Shown here in pieces: positions 15,968 through 23,634 of a DNA stretch of 35,948 nt; the stretch's first letter is position 1, and each line of letters starts with the position of its first letter. This stretch comes from Roseomonas sp. GTDB taxonomy: Bacteria; Pseudomonadota; Alphaproteobacteria; Acetobacterales; Acetobacteraceae. The notes under the pieces are model-generated. The model did no database searches, was not told the DNA's origin, and saw only the letters and a program-made list of their open reading frames with translations. The stretch is taken from the NCBI GenBank assembly GCA_020249125.1, contig JADCGG010000089.1, positions 1 to 35,948 on the forward strand. Reading direction: 5' to 3'. Made by a program: the position numbers and the translations under genes.

Positions 15968-16933
15968 TCAACGGATAAAATCAAGAAATGCGAAAAATTT
16001 GGCCGATTCACTTTCCGAAAATTGCGTGAAACCTTCAAATCGCGCATTTATGATATAGGTTTGCTCGGTCGGGGCCAGTTCGTGATGGCGGAACCAAGTC
16101 GCCTGCCGCTTGGTATATTGCCCGGTGGCGAGGATGGCGCGGGCGGAGGTTTCCCTTGCCGTCAGCCGCCCTGCCAACATGGCGGCGATTTCTGGCACGC
16201 CATGGGCGCGCATGGCGGGCAAGGCGGGGTCGAGCCCTTGGGCCAGCAGCGCTCGCACTTCTTCAACCGCGCCTGCCTGGATCATCGCTGCCCAGCGTGT
16301 CGCAATGGCGGCGCGCAGCCTGTCGCGCGGTGGGTCGAGCAGAAGGGCGGCAAAGCGCCAAGGCGCCGGTGCGGCGCTGGCTTCCGCCTGCCACGCCGCA
16401 ATGCCCCGCCCCGTGCCGCGCCAGACCTCATAAGCGCGGGCGATGCGCTGGCTGTCGCTCGGCCTAAGCCGCGCTGCCGAGGTCGGGTCCAGCGTCGCCA
16501 GCCTTGCATGGAGCGCCGCAGGGCCTTCTTCGGCCAAAAGGCGCCGGGCTTCCTCCCGCGCGGGCGCCGGGATTGGGGGGATGGCGGCCAGCCCTTGGGT
16601 TAGCGCGGCGCAATACATGCCGGTGCCACCGCAAATGATCGGCAGCCGCCCTGCCGCGCGGGCTTGCTCCATCGCCACCAGCGCCGCATCGCGCCACCAG
16701 GCGACAGAGGCGGCCTCAGCCGCCGGGCGCACGCCATAAAGCAGATGTGGCATGCGCGCTTCTTCCTCGGCGCTTGGGCGTGCGGTGATGATGCGCAGCT
16801 CTCGGTAAAGCTGCATGCTATCGGCGTTGATGATGGTGCCGCCGAGGCGTTCAGCGATTTCCAATGCGAGGGCGGATTTGCCTGAAGCAGTAGGGCCGAC
16901 AACGAACAAAGCGAGAGGTTGAATCTCGTTCAT
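15968..16933 (-). CDS. miaA: tRNA dimethylallyltransferase
   Basis: Adds a dimethylallyl group to A37 of tRNAs reading U-starting codons. About 321 aa from the ATG at 16933. The ORF track allows an ATG at 16951, but the shorter form gives the usual MNEIQPLALFVVGPTASGKS N-terminus. The P-loop GPTASGKS is followed by DSMQLYREL, GGTGMYC and, near the end, a QYTKRQATWFRH motif, all standard for MiaA. No ribosome site precedes either ATG. It is head-to-head with serB with only 20 bp (or 2 bp) between starts, so the promoter must lie inside serB or the transcripts are leaderless. ilvB follows downstream beyond a terminator-like hairpin. Confidence 0.94.
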   Translation of the reverse strand: MNEIQPLALFVVGPTASGKSALALEIAERLGGTIINADSMQLYRELRIITARPSAEEEARMPHLLYGVRPAAEAASVAWWRDAALVAMEQARAAGRLPIICGGTGMYCAALTQGLAAIPPIPAPAREEARRLLAEEGPAALHARLATLDPTSAARLRPSDSQRIARAYEVWRGTGRGIAAWQAEASAAPAPWRFAALLLDPPRDRLRAAIATRWAAMIQAGAVEEVRALLAQGLDPALPAMRAHGVPEIAAMLAGRLTARETSARAILATGQYTKRQATWFRHHELAPTEQTYIINARFEGFTQFSESESAKFFAFLDFIR

Positions 16934-16953
16934 GGCGCGGGCATAGCCCATAC

Positions 16954-17850
16954 ATGGACAAAATTCTGACCTTGATCACCCCACGCGGCGCGCTTTCCCC
17001 CGATCATCTGGCCAAGGCTGCTGCGGCGTTGCGCGCAGCGGGCGGAGAAGCCGGCGCGGCGCTGCCTCTGTCTGAAGCCGAAGCCGCTGATCTGCCCTTT
17101 GGCGGCCTGCCGTTGGATGTCGCGGATCGGGCGGTGCGCGATGCCTTGGCGGGCCAGCCAGTGGATGCCATCGCTCAGGACATCGCGGGCCGGCGCAAGC
17201 GGCTGCTGATCGCCGATATGGATAGCACCATGGTCACCAGCGAAACGCTCGATGAATTGGCCGGCGAGGCTGGGCTCAAGGAAGAAATCTCGGCCATCAC
17301 GCGCCGGGCCATGAATGGCGAATTGGATTTCGAAGGGGCACTCCGGGAACGCGTTGGCATGTTGAAGGGCCTGGCGCTGGAAGCGCTGGAACGCACCTGG
17401 GCGACGACGGAATTGATGCCAGGTGCCGAGGAACTGGTCGCGACCATGCGTGCCCATGGCGCGCGCTGCGCGCTGGTTTCCGGCGGCTTCACCTTCTTCA
17501 CCGGGCGCGTGGCGGAAAAGCTCGGCTTCCATGAACATCATTCCAATACCCTGCTGCATGCAGCCGGCAGGCTGACCGGCCAGGTGGGAGACCCCATCCT
17601 GGGCCGCAACGCCAAGCTGGTTACGCTGAAGCGGCTGGCGGGGGAAGAAGGGCTGGATCTGGCCGAGACCTTGGCCGTGGGTGATGGCGCCAATGACCTT
17701 GATATGCTTGGCGCCGCCGGGCTTGGCGTTGCCTTCAAGGCCAAGCCCGTGGTGGCGGCAGCGGCGCGCGCGCGGGTGGATCACGCGGATTTGCGCGCGC
17801 TGCTGTTTGCGCAGGGGTATCGGGCGGAGGCGTTTCGGCGGGGCGTGTGA
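16954..17850 (+). CDS. serB: Phosphoserine phosphatase
   Basis: A 298-aa HAD-family phosphatase that releases serine from phosphoserine, the last step of serine synthesis. The nucleophile is D88 in IADMDSTMVTSE. Motif II is LVSGGFTFFTG and motif III GDGANDLDML, with the Lys in FKAKP. An N-terminal region of about 75 aa resembles the reduced ACT-like part of proteobacterial SerB. The ATG at 16954 has no Shine-Dalgarno sequence. A possible -35 TTGAAT (16919-16924) and a weak CATAGC 17 nt on would start the message at or near the ATG. It is divergent from miaA with almost no spacer. Confidence 0.95.
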   Translation: MDKILTLITPRGALSPDHLAKAAAALRAAGGEAGAALPLSEAEAADLPFGGLPLDVADRAVRDALAGQPVDAIAQDIAGRRKRLLIADMDSTMVTSETLDELAGEAGLKEEISAITRRAMNGELDFEGALRERVGMLKGLALEALERTWATTELMPGAEELVATMRAHGARCALVSGGFTFFTGRVAEKLGFHEHHSNTLLHAAGRLTGQVGDPILGRNAKLVTLKRLAGEEGLDLAETLAVGDGANDLDMLGAAGLGVAFKAKPVVAAAARARVDHADLRALLFAQGYRAEAFRRGV

Positions 17851-17883
17851 GGCGGCGGGGCTTCTGTTCCGGTCAGGAAAGCC

Positions 17884-17926
17884 TTGACTGCGGTGCTACC
17901 TGGTATTACCGTACTGCGTCATGACG
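17884..17926 (+). promoter_or_regulatory. parDE promoter with phased operator-like repeats
   Basis: TTGACT at 17884-17889 is followed 17 nt later by TTACCG (17907-17912), a weak -10 that would start the message close to the parD ATG. Two 9-bp elements of form GGTnnTACC or GGTnnnACC (17892-17900 and 17902-17910) repeat with a 10-bp period. The start codon lies in a perfect 10-bp palindrome, CGTCATGACG (17917-17926). Phased short sites suit a ribbon-helix-helix antitoxin repressing its own operon. Confidence 0.55.
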
Positions 17927-18196
17927 GTGAAATCCTCCATCTCTCTCGCGGATGAACAGCACGCCTTCGCTAAGACGCTGGTTGATGCCGGGCGCTTCCC
18001 AAGTGTCAGCGCCGTGCTGCAACAAGGCGTGGAGCTTCTGCGCCAGCAAATGGAATCCGAAGCGTTGGAGCGTGCGGCGCTGGCAGAAGTGCTGAAGCAA
18101 CGGCGTGCCGGCAAATTCGTCTCGGCTAATGAGATGGATGATCGCATCGCGGCGATGCTGGCCCGCAAGCGCCAGGCCCATGCCGTACAGGATTGA
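17921..18196 (+). CDS. parD: ParD-family type II antitoxin
   Basis: A 91-aa antitoxin. The N-terminal 45 residues form a ribbon-helix-helix domain (strand KSSISL, then two helices with GRFPSVSAVLQQGVELLRQ), and the rest is a charged helix that wraps the toxin. The ATG at 17921 has no clear ribosome site and may be leaderless. The gene overlaps the toxin by 17 bp in another frame, the usual coupled arrangement that keeps antitoxin first. It would repress its own promoter through the phased repeats upstream. It lies between serB and a TSUP permease gene, a small accessory insertion in a housekeeping region. Confidence 0.9.
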   Translation: MTVKSSISLADEQHAFAKTLVDAGRFPSVSAVLQQGVELLRQQMESEALERAALAEVLKQRRAGKFVSANEMDDRIAAMLARKRQAHAVQD

Positions 18197-18545
18197 ATTC
18201 GCCGCAGCGTCTGAAAATGATCTCGAACTGATTTTCGATCATTTGTTCGAAAGCTATCTGAGCTTCGGCGAAAGCACCGTCCATGCCCTGGAACATGCGG
18301 CAATGCGCATCAGCCATATCCGCGCCGCCGCCGAAGGCCTGACGCTGTTTCCCGAACGTGGCACAGAGCGTCGGGATATCCTGCCAGGCCTTCGCTTCAT
18401 GGTGATGGACCGCGCGATTTATTGGTATGATGTTGATGATCAAGCGCAAGCGGTCCGGGTGCTCGGGATATTCTTCGGCGGGCAGGATCATATTCGCCGC
18501 ATGCTGATCAGGCTTTTGGGGCCAGACCCCTCCGCCATCACGTAA
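18180..18545 (+). CDS. parE: ParE/RelE-superfamily toxin
   Basis: A 121-aa toxin of the RelE/ParE fold. The track extends to 18105 inside parD, but the ATG at 18180 gives the proper start MPYRIEFAAASENDLELI. The family pattern is seen in the early helix (DLELIFDHLFESY), the PERGTERRDI turn and the C-terminal strands (GLRFMVMDRAIYWYDV, VRVLGIFFGGQD). ParE members poison DNA gyrase, and RelE members cut mRNA. The lack of a clear RelE catalytic set and the ParD partner favour ParE. It is somewhat longer than most (about 95-105 aa). Its stop overlaps the convergent TSUP gene by 8 bp. Confidence 0.88.
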   Translation: MPYRIEFAAASENDLELIFDHLFESYLSFGESTVHALEHAAMRISHIRAAAEGLTLFPERGTERRDILPGLRFMVMDRAIYWYDVDDQAQAVRVLGIFFGGQDHIRRMLIRLLGPDPSAIT

Positions 18546-19362
18546 AGATTGACCAGAACATCCGCGCGCTGGTGATCGCCAGAAACACCGCGAAGGCGCG
18601 CTTCAGCACCAAGGGCGGGATGCTATGCGCCAGCTTCACGCCCCAAGGCGTCGCGATGACGGAGGTGGGCGCAATCAGCGCAAAGCCGATCAGGCTGACA
18701 TAGCCGAGTGAAAAGGGCGGCACGCGCGGATCGCCCCAGCCGCCCCAGATCAAGCCGATGGTGGCCGGGATGGCGATGATCACGCCGAAGGCCGAAGCAG
18801 TCGCGACCGCGGCGCGGATCGGATAGCCAAGCAGCGACAGCAAAGGCACCCCAAGCGTGCCGCCACCAATCCCCATCATGGCGCTGACCGAACCAATGCC
18901 AAGGCCAAGTGCCGCGCGCGGTGCGCCTTCCGGCACGCGGTCCGTCAGTTTGAAGTCCAAGCCGGTGAAGCCCATGTTGAAGGCCACCAGCAGCGCAACC
19001 AGCGCGAAAATCGCCGTCTGCCCTTCGCCGCGCACATAAATCGCGAGCAGCGTGCCAATCACCACGCCCGCCAACATGGTGGGCCAGATGGAGCGCACCA
19101 AATCCTGATCCATCGCCCCCGTCGCGCGATGCTTGCGCGCGGATTGGATGGAAGTTGGGATGATGGTCGCGAGTGATGTCGCGACCGCCACCTTCATCTG
19201 CACGGCCTCAGGGATGCCGAATAGCGGAAAAACATTGAACAGCAGCGGCACAATCACAATCCCGCCACCCACGCCAAGCAAGCCCGCGAGCGTCCCGGAA
19301 ACCAGGCCAGTCGCCGCCATGGCGGCAGCAAGAGCCACCAGCCACACCACATCATCAACCAT
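18538..19362 (-). CDS. TSUP-family permease (TauE/SafE)
   Basis: A 274-aa inner-membrane protein with about eight hydrophobic segments in two homologous halves. The halves share the TSUP glycine-rich pattern: SGTLAGLLGVGGGIVIVPLL in the first and MMGIGGGTLGVPLL in the second. The family moves sulfite, sulfoacetate or other small anions, usually outwards. No sulfur-metabolism genes lie nearby to point to a substrate. It is convergent with parE and shares 8 bp with it. Upstream it faces the racemase gene across about 100 bp, which must hold promoters for both. Confidence 0.92.
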   Translation of the reverse strand: MVDDVVWLVALAAAMAATGLVSGTLAGLLGVGGGIVIVPLLFNVFPLFGIPEAVQMKVAVATSLATIIPTSIQSARKHRATGAMDQDLVRSIWPTMLAGVVIGTLLAIYVRGEGQTAIFALVALLVAFNMGFTGLDFKLTDRVPEGAPRAALGLGIGSVSAMMGIGGGTLGVPLLSLLGYPIRAAVATASAFGVIIAIPATIGLIWGGWGDPRVPPFSLGYVSLIGFALIAPTSVIATPWGVKLAHSIPPLVLKRAFAVFLAITSARMFWSIFT

Positions 19363-19462
19363 ATTCGGTTTTCTTTCGCTGCTATGCCTTCTTCTGGGCG
19401 CGTGGCATAAAGTGCTGGCGTTCCTGCGTCACCCCCGGGCAGCGCGAAAAAGGGTATGGCTG

Positions 19463-20164
19463 ATGAGTGATGCACGCATTCTGGGCGTTCTGGGCGGCAT
19501 GGGGCCGCTGGCGAGTGCATGTTTCATGCAGCGCCTGACTCTGCTGACGCCAGCCGAGCGTGATCAGGATCATATCCCGGCCATCCTCTGGTCAGACCCG
19601 CGCGTGCCGGATCGCACCGCCGCACGGGTGGCGGGCGGCGAAGACCCTCTGCCCGCGTTGGTACGCGGCATTCGCGGGCTGGAAGCTGCCGGCTGTGGCG
19701 CCATCGCCATTCCCTGCAACACCGCCCATGGCTGGTTTGATGGCATGGCCGCCGCAACCCGCCTGCCCATTCTGCATATCGTTGATGCGGCGGGCGCTGA
19801 ATTGCGCCGGCTTGGCGTGGCGGGCGGGCGCATTGGAATCATGGCCACGTCAGGCACGCTGGCCATGCGGCTTTATCAGCAAAGGCTGGATGGGCTTGGC
19901 TATGAATGCCTGACGCCAAGCGATGCTGAAATGCAAAGCCGTGTCACGCCGGCCATTACAGCGGTGAAGGCGAATAAGCTTGCCGAATCCTATGAGCCCT
20001 TGGCGGAAGTGGCGCGCAGCCTGATGGCGCGTGGAGCGCTGGCCGTGGTGCTGGGGTGTACGGAAATCCCGCTTGGCATCGCTGCCGGCCCGGTGCTGCC
20101 TTTCCCGGTCGCGGATACGATTGATGGCCTGGCGCGGGCCGCGATTGGTTGGGCGAAAGGCTAA
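19463..20164 (+). CDS. Aspartate/glutamate racemase-family protein
   Basis: A 233-aa cofactor-independent racemase. The start at 19463 (AAAGGG upstream) gives MSDARILGVLGGMGPLAS, the standard N-terminus of the amino-acid racemase YgeA/aspartate racemase group. The track's longer form runs into the TSUP promoter region. Both catalytic cysteines are present, C85 in IPCNTAH and C199 in LGCTEIPL, so true two-base racemisation is possible. Its substrate may be aspartate or a broader set. The stop overlaps that of the convergent PfkB kinase gene by 4 bp. Unlike the racemase-fold gene at 4445, this one has a complete active site. Confidence 0.9.
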   Translation: MSDARILGVLGGMGPLASACFMQRLTLLTPAERDQDHIPAILWSDPRVPDRTAARVAGGEDPLPALVRGIRGLEAAGCGAIAIPCNTAHGWFDGMAAATRLPILHIVDAAGAELRRLGVAGGRIGIMATSGTLAMRLYQQRLDGLGYECLTPSDAEMQSRVTPAITAVKANKLAESYEPLAEVARSLMARGALAVVLGCTEIPLGIAAGPVLPFPVADTIDGLARAAIGWAKG

Positions 20165-21075
20165 ACAACACCCGCCAACATCGCTTCCACCATCGGGCGA
20201 TAGGGCGTGGTGCCATCCCGCGCGCGCAAGGCACCCGCAGCGGAAGCAAAGCGCAACGCCGCTTCCAGACCCATCCCTTCGGCAATCGCCAAAGCATAGG
20301 CGCCGTGGAACACATCGCCGGCGCCGGTGGTATTGGTGGCCTCTACCTTGAAGGCCGGGATTTCCTGCGGCGCTGCCATGCCGGGCGCCAGCCACAGCGT
20401 GCCTTTCTCACCGCGCGTCACGGCGGCGAGCTTCACGGGGCCTGATCCCAAGGCACGGCGCAGCCCTTCTTCCGGCGCGGTGCCGGGCGCGAAATTCTGC
20501 AAGCCGGTGACGGAGAAAATCGCGTGATCCACGCGCGGCACCAAATCCACCAGAATGCGCGTTTCGCTTTTCTCGCCGTCCAGCACTATGGGAACGCCAA
20601 GGCGCCGCGCCTCTGCCGCCGCTGCCGCCACACCTTCCGGCCAGCGCGGATCGCAACAAAGCGCGCCAGCACCGGCCAGGGTTGCCAAGGGCAACCAGCC
20701 GGGATCAGTGCCCAGATCAGCGCCGCGAAAGCCGATAATGGTGCGTTCCCCATGGCGATCCACTAGCACGGCGGAAACCGGGCTCCGCCCGCCCGCCACG
20801 CGCTTGAGCCCCGCCGTGGTCACGCCATCCGCTTCCAGGGCCGCCGCCAGCAGGGGCGCGTTGAGGTCATCGCCAACCCGGCCCCAAAAATCCGCGCGCC
20901 CACCCAGGCGCGTGACCGCAATCGCCGCATTGGCCGCCATGCCACCGGCATTCAGCACATAGGATCGGGCGGCGATTTTCGCGGGCGGTTGGGGTATATC
21001 CTCCACCCGAAACACATGATCGGCGACGACATTGCCAAGGCAGACAACACGCGGAGCGGAAGGGTTCGGGGCCAT
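20161..21075 (-). CDS. PfkB-family carbohydrate kinase
   Basis: A 304-aa ribokinase-fold enzyme. The start is placed at the ATG at 21075, giving VVCLGNVVADHVFRV. The track's longer version overlaps the divergent RluA gene. The N-terminal signature is AGGMAANAAIAVTRLGG (sugar site) and the C-terminal one is TNTTGAGDVFHGAYA, holding the catalytic Asp of GAGD and the anion hole. The order and spacing fit sulfofructose, ribose or adenosine kinases, and the substrate cannot be chosen. The gene shares its start region with rlu on the other strand and ends convergently against the racemase, so neither end has a spacer. Confidence 0.92.
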   Translation of the reverse strand: MAPNPSAPRVVCLGNVVADHVFRVEDIPQPPAKIAARSYVLNAGGMAANAAIAVTRLGGRADFWGRVGDDLNAPLLAAALEADGVTTAGLKRVAGGRSPVSAVLVDRHGERTIIGFRGADLGTDPGWLPLATLAGAGALCCDPRWPEGVAAAAAEARRLGVPIVLDGEKSETRILVDLVPRVDHAIFSVTGLQNFAPGTAPEEGLRRALGSGPVKLAAVTRGEKGTLWLAPGMAAPQEIPAFKVEATNTTGAGDVFHGAYALAIAEGMGLEAALRFASAAGALRARDGTTPYRPMVEAMLAGVV

Positions 21076-21784
21076 GATGGGGGGAAGCCTGTCACGGCAG
21101 GACCGTCTTGGCCAAGTGCCTTCTGAAATCGCATCCCGCATCCTGCTGCTGCGCGATGATGCGCTGGTGCTGAACAAGCCGGCGGGACTTGCGACGCATC
21201 GCGGCCCGCGCGGCGGGGCTTCGGTGGAAGATTGGCTGCCGGCGTTGCAAATGGGCCGGCGCCATTTGCCGCAGCCGGCGCATCGGTTGGACCAGGATAC
21301 CGCGGGCTGCCTGGTGCTGGGGCGGACCAAGCCGGCACTCGCCGCTTTGGGCGCCATTTTCGCCAAGGGGCTGGCGCAGAAAACCTATTGGGCGGTGGTG
21401 CAGGGCAGCCCGGCGGATGATGCGGGGGAAATCGCCCTGCCGTTGCGCAAGATCAGCACGCGCGAAAAGGGTTGGCGCATGGAAACCCATGCGGATGGCC
21501 TGGCATCGCTCACACGCTGGCGCTGCCTGGGGCGCGGCGATGGCATGGCCTGGCTGGAATTGACGCCGCAAACCGGGCGCACGCATCAATTGCGCGTGCA
21601 TTGCGCGGCGATGGGTTGGCCGATTTTGGGTGATGCGCTTTACGGCGCGGGAGGGGCGGGGGGGTTGCATCTTCTGGCGCGCGCGGTTGCTTTGCCGCTG
21701 GATCCGCCCTTGCAGGCTGAGGCGCCGCCACCGCCGCATATGGAAGGCGCCTTGCGGGCATGTGGCTGGCACGCGCAGGTGTAG
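21074..21784 (+). CDS. RluA-family pseudouridine synthase
   Basis: A 236-aa RNA pseudouridine synthase. The catalytic motif is HRLDQDTAGCLVLGRT with the essential Asp in HRLDQDT. Further motifs are AQKTYWAVVQG and the late LELTPQTGRTHQLRVHCAAMGWPILGDALYG. It has no S4 domain, like the shorter RluA/TruC type. A GGAAGGG sequence precedes ATG at 21074 (also ATG at 21077). The first about 15 residues are unlikely to be structured, so a GTG further in is possible. Target RNA is unknown. Its start codon overlaps that of the divergent PfkB kinase. Confidence 0.92.
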   Translation: MMGGSLSRQDRLGQVPSEIASRILLLRDDALVLNKPAGLATHRGPRGGASVEDWLPALQMGRRHLPQPAHRLDQDTAGCLVLGRTKPALAALGAIFAKGLAQKTYWAVVQGSPADDAGEIALPLRKISTREKGWRMETHADGLASLTRWRCLGRGDGMAWLELTPQTGRTHQLRVHCAAMGWPILGDALYGAGGAGGLHLLARAVALPLDPPLQAEAPPPPHMEGALRACGWHAQV

Positions 21785-21798
21785 TGGCTGCGTTCACT

Positions 21799-22023
21799 TT
21801 ATGGCGAGAGATCCTCCAACCATGATGGAAAGCGGCCTGTTACGTAGAAGAAAATCATGGCGTAGCCTGCCTTAACGCAGTGCCAAATCACAAAGAGTGA
21901 CCAAGCCCAAAGACCAGGCAGAATAGCGCCTGCCAGCAGAACAATCGGATGAATCAAGCGCCGACCAATCAGAAATTCATTCAATCCCCAGGAGAGAGGT
22001 ATCAACAAAATCGCCAAGAACAC
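21799..22023 (-). pseudogene. C-terminal part of a frameshifted membrane protein
   Basis: A 74-aa reading frame (track start GTG at 22023) with two membrane segments (VFLAILLIPLSWGLNEFL, and the long LIHPIVLLAGAILPGLWAW stretch). It overlaps the end of the 206-aa frame below. If one base were added in the A6 run (T at 22057-22062 on plus) or the G8 run (C at 22092-22099), the two frames join into one protein of about 270 aa with four membrane helices. The hydrophobic, non-random sequence directly after the junction supports one original gene. I do not recognise its family. Confidence 0.65.
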
Positions 22024-22622
22024 GAAGGGGAAACCGATCCCTCCATTCTGTATATATTTTTTCGTTCTCTGATGATCGACGAGGGTCGTTGCCCCCCCCG
22101 GCGAAGAAAATGTATCGTCACGAAAATCAGGATCAGCAAAGACGAAACAAACGCTAGATCTATCGCTGACATGAAGGCGTCACAGCGAAAAGGGCGCTGC
22201 GCAAACAAGGATCGTTCCACAACACACAGAGTGTCGGGCAAAATAAATATCATCGAATAAAGGTTACGCAAAAAAGAGGCAAAATAGAAAACCGGCCAAG
22301 ATACCAAGAAAAATAGAATAAAAATGAGGCTCGGGGCATCACGGATGCGCTTCACAAAACTTGCTTCTGGCCCGAGGGGCTCATGCGCAATCCTGCCCTT
22401 GTCCCACCAAACCCAGTTCTGAAACGTATCGCGCGTCCTGAGTAAATCCGCCAATGCTGCATGCGATAGAGGCGCATCCTGTGGGGATGTCGCAATCCGC
22501 TGCCGCCAATAATCGCGAACACTCTCCGGCGTCCAGCCGCCGGGCGGTATCGGCGGCATGGGTGGTGATCGGCCCATAAATATAGCCCACCAACTCGGTT
22601 TGGATTTTTGCGACCCAGGCAT
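22002..22622 (-). CDS. Membrane protein of unknown function (N-terminal part, frameshifted)
   Basis: A 206-aa frame with a soluble N-terminal part (GGWTPESVRDYWRQRIATS, LADLLRTRDTFQNWVWWD) and two membrane helices at about 98-118 and 151-173. The last about 25 residues (after HFLRRGG) look like out-of-frame translation, ending SWRFC. They follow a G8 and an A6 homopolymer. The natural continuation is the 74-aa frame at 21799-22023. The region is visibly richer in A/T than its neighbours, especially 22020-22330. No family is recognised. It is transcribed away from the Bug receptor gene, with which it shares a 60-bp divergent spacer. Confidence 0.65.
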   Translation of the reverse strand: MPGSQKSKPSWWAIFMGRSPPMPPIPPGGWTPESVRDYWRQRIATSPQDAPLSHAALADLLRTRDTFQNWVWWDKGRIAHEPLGPEASFVKRIRDAPSLIFILFFLVSWPVFYFASFLRNLYSMIFILPDTLCVVERSLFAQRPFRCDAFMSAIDLAFVSSLLILIFVTIHFLRRGGQRPSSIIRERKNIYRMEGSVSPSCSWRFC

Positions 22623-22681
22623 GACACCAAGCTTGCCGAAGAGGTAGAGTCAACGCAAGCTAAAACGGGGGAGAAACCAAT

Positions 22682-23632
22682 ATGCTATCTCGCAGACACA
22701 TCATCACTGGCACGGCAGGCTTGGCCGCTTTGGGCAGCGCGGCATCAGCGCGCGCCTGGGAACCGTCGCGGCCCATTCAATTGATTGTCGGCTTCGCGCC
22801 AGGTGGCGGGGCGGATTTAGCTGCGCGCGCGATTGCGGAAGCATCCTCACGCTTTTTCCCGACGCCGATTGTGGTCATGAACCGCCCCGGTGCCGGAGGC
22901 GCCATTGCCGCGCAGCAAGTGGCGGGCATGGCGCCGGATGGGCTCAATCTGCTGGTGGGTGGCGGCAGTGAAAGCATCGCGCTGCCGGCCTTTCGGGATT
23001 TGCCTTACGATCCGAAGAAATCCTTCCGCGCCATTATCCGCATCACACGCCAGCCCTTGCTGATTGTGGCCCGACGCGGTGGGCGCTTTGCTGATCTGCC
23101 TTCCGTGATTGAAGCGGCGAAGCGCGCACCAGGTGCGATTCCCCATGCCTCCTCCGGCCAGGGGTCCATTTATCATGCGGTGTTCGTGTTGCTGTCGCGT
23201 GCGGCGAATATCGAATTGCTGCATGTGCCCTTCACCGGTGGCGCGCCCAGCTTGCAAGCCTTGATGGCGAATACCGTGGAATTGGCCGTGCTGGCGCCGG
23301 AAGAAATGGCGGGTCTTGCCAATGCCGGTGAAATCCGCCCGCTCGCGGTTGCCTCCGCCGAGCGTATTCCAGGCTACCCGGATGTGCCGACGCTCCGCGA
23401 ATTGGGCTTTGATGTGGTGATCGAAAATATGAAGGGGCTGAATGCGCCGGCGGGTCTGCCCGATGCCATCTATACCAGCCTGCATGACCGCTTCCGCCAA
23501 GGCATGCAGGCGCCGGCCTGGAAAACCTTTCTGGACCGCACGGGGGCCATGGATGGCTATCTGGATGGGCCAGGCTTTCAGCGCGCCATGGATGATGTGC
23601 TGGATGCGCTAAAAGCCGCGCTGGCGAGGTAA
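22682..23632 (+). CDS. Bug-family tripartite tricarboxylate transporter receptor
   Basis: A 316-aa periplasmic solute-binding protein of the TctC/Bug type. The signal peptide has RRHIITGTAGLAALGSAASARA, a near-Tat start (double Arg), with cleavage after ARA. The mature protein begins WEPSRPIQLIVGFAPGGGADLAAR, the family hallmark, followed by NRPGAGGAIAAQQV. A GGGGGAGAAACC ribosome site precedes the ATG. Bug receptors bind carboxylates or other small acids and hand them to TctAB permeases, but none are encoded here, so this is one of the orphan copies that abound in Acetobacteraceae and Burkholderiales. It ends 2 bp before the convergent glycosyltransferase gene. Confidence 0.94.
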   Translation: MLSRRHIITGTAGLAALGSAASARAWEPSRPIQLIVGFAPGGGADLAARAIAEASSRFFPTPIVVMNRPGAGGAIAAQQVAGMAPDGLNLLVGGGSESIALPAFRDLPYDPKKSFRAIIRITRQPLLIVARRGGRFADLPSVIEAAKRAPGAIPHASSGQGSIYHAVFVLLSRAANIELLHVPFTGGAPSLQALMANTVELAVLAPEEMAGLANAGEIRPLAVASAERIPGYPDVPTLRELGFDVVIENMKGLNAPAGLPDAIYTSLHDRFRQGMQAPAWKTFLDRTGAMDGYLDGPGFQRAMDDVLDALKAALAR

Positions 23633-23634
23633 GC

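Noticed and set aside
15886-16047. N-terminal extension of IlvB, including a possible leader peptide with Leu-Ile-Leu codons
   Set aside because: The extension runs through the miaA end and the hairpin without a stop. The ATG at 15885 has a proper ribosome site and family start. No separate leader peptide can be defined.
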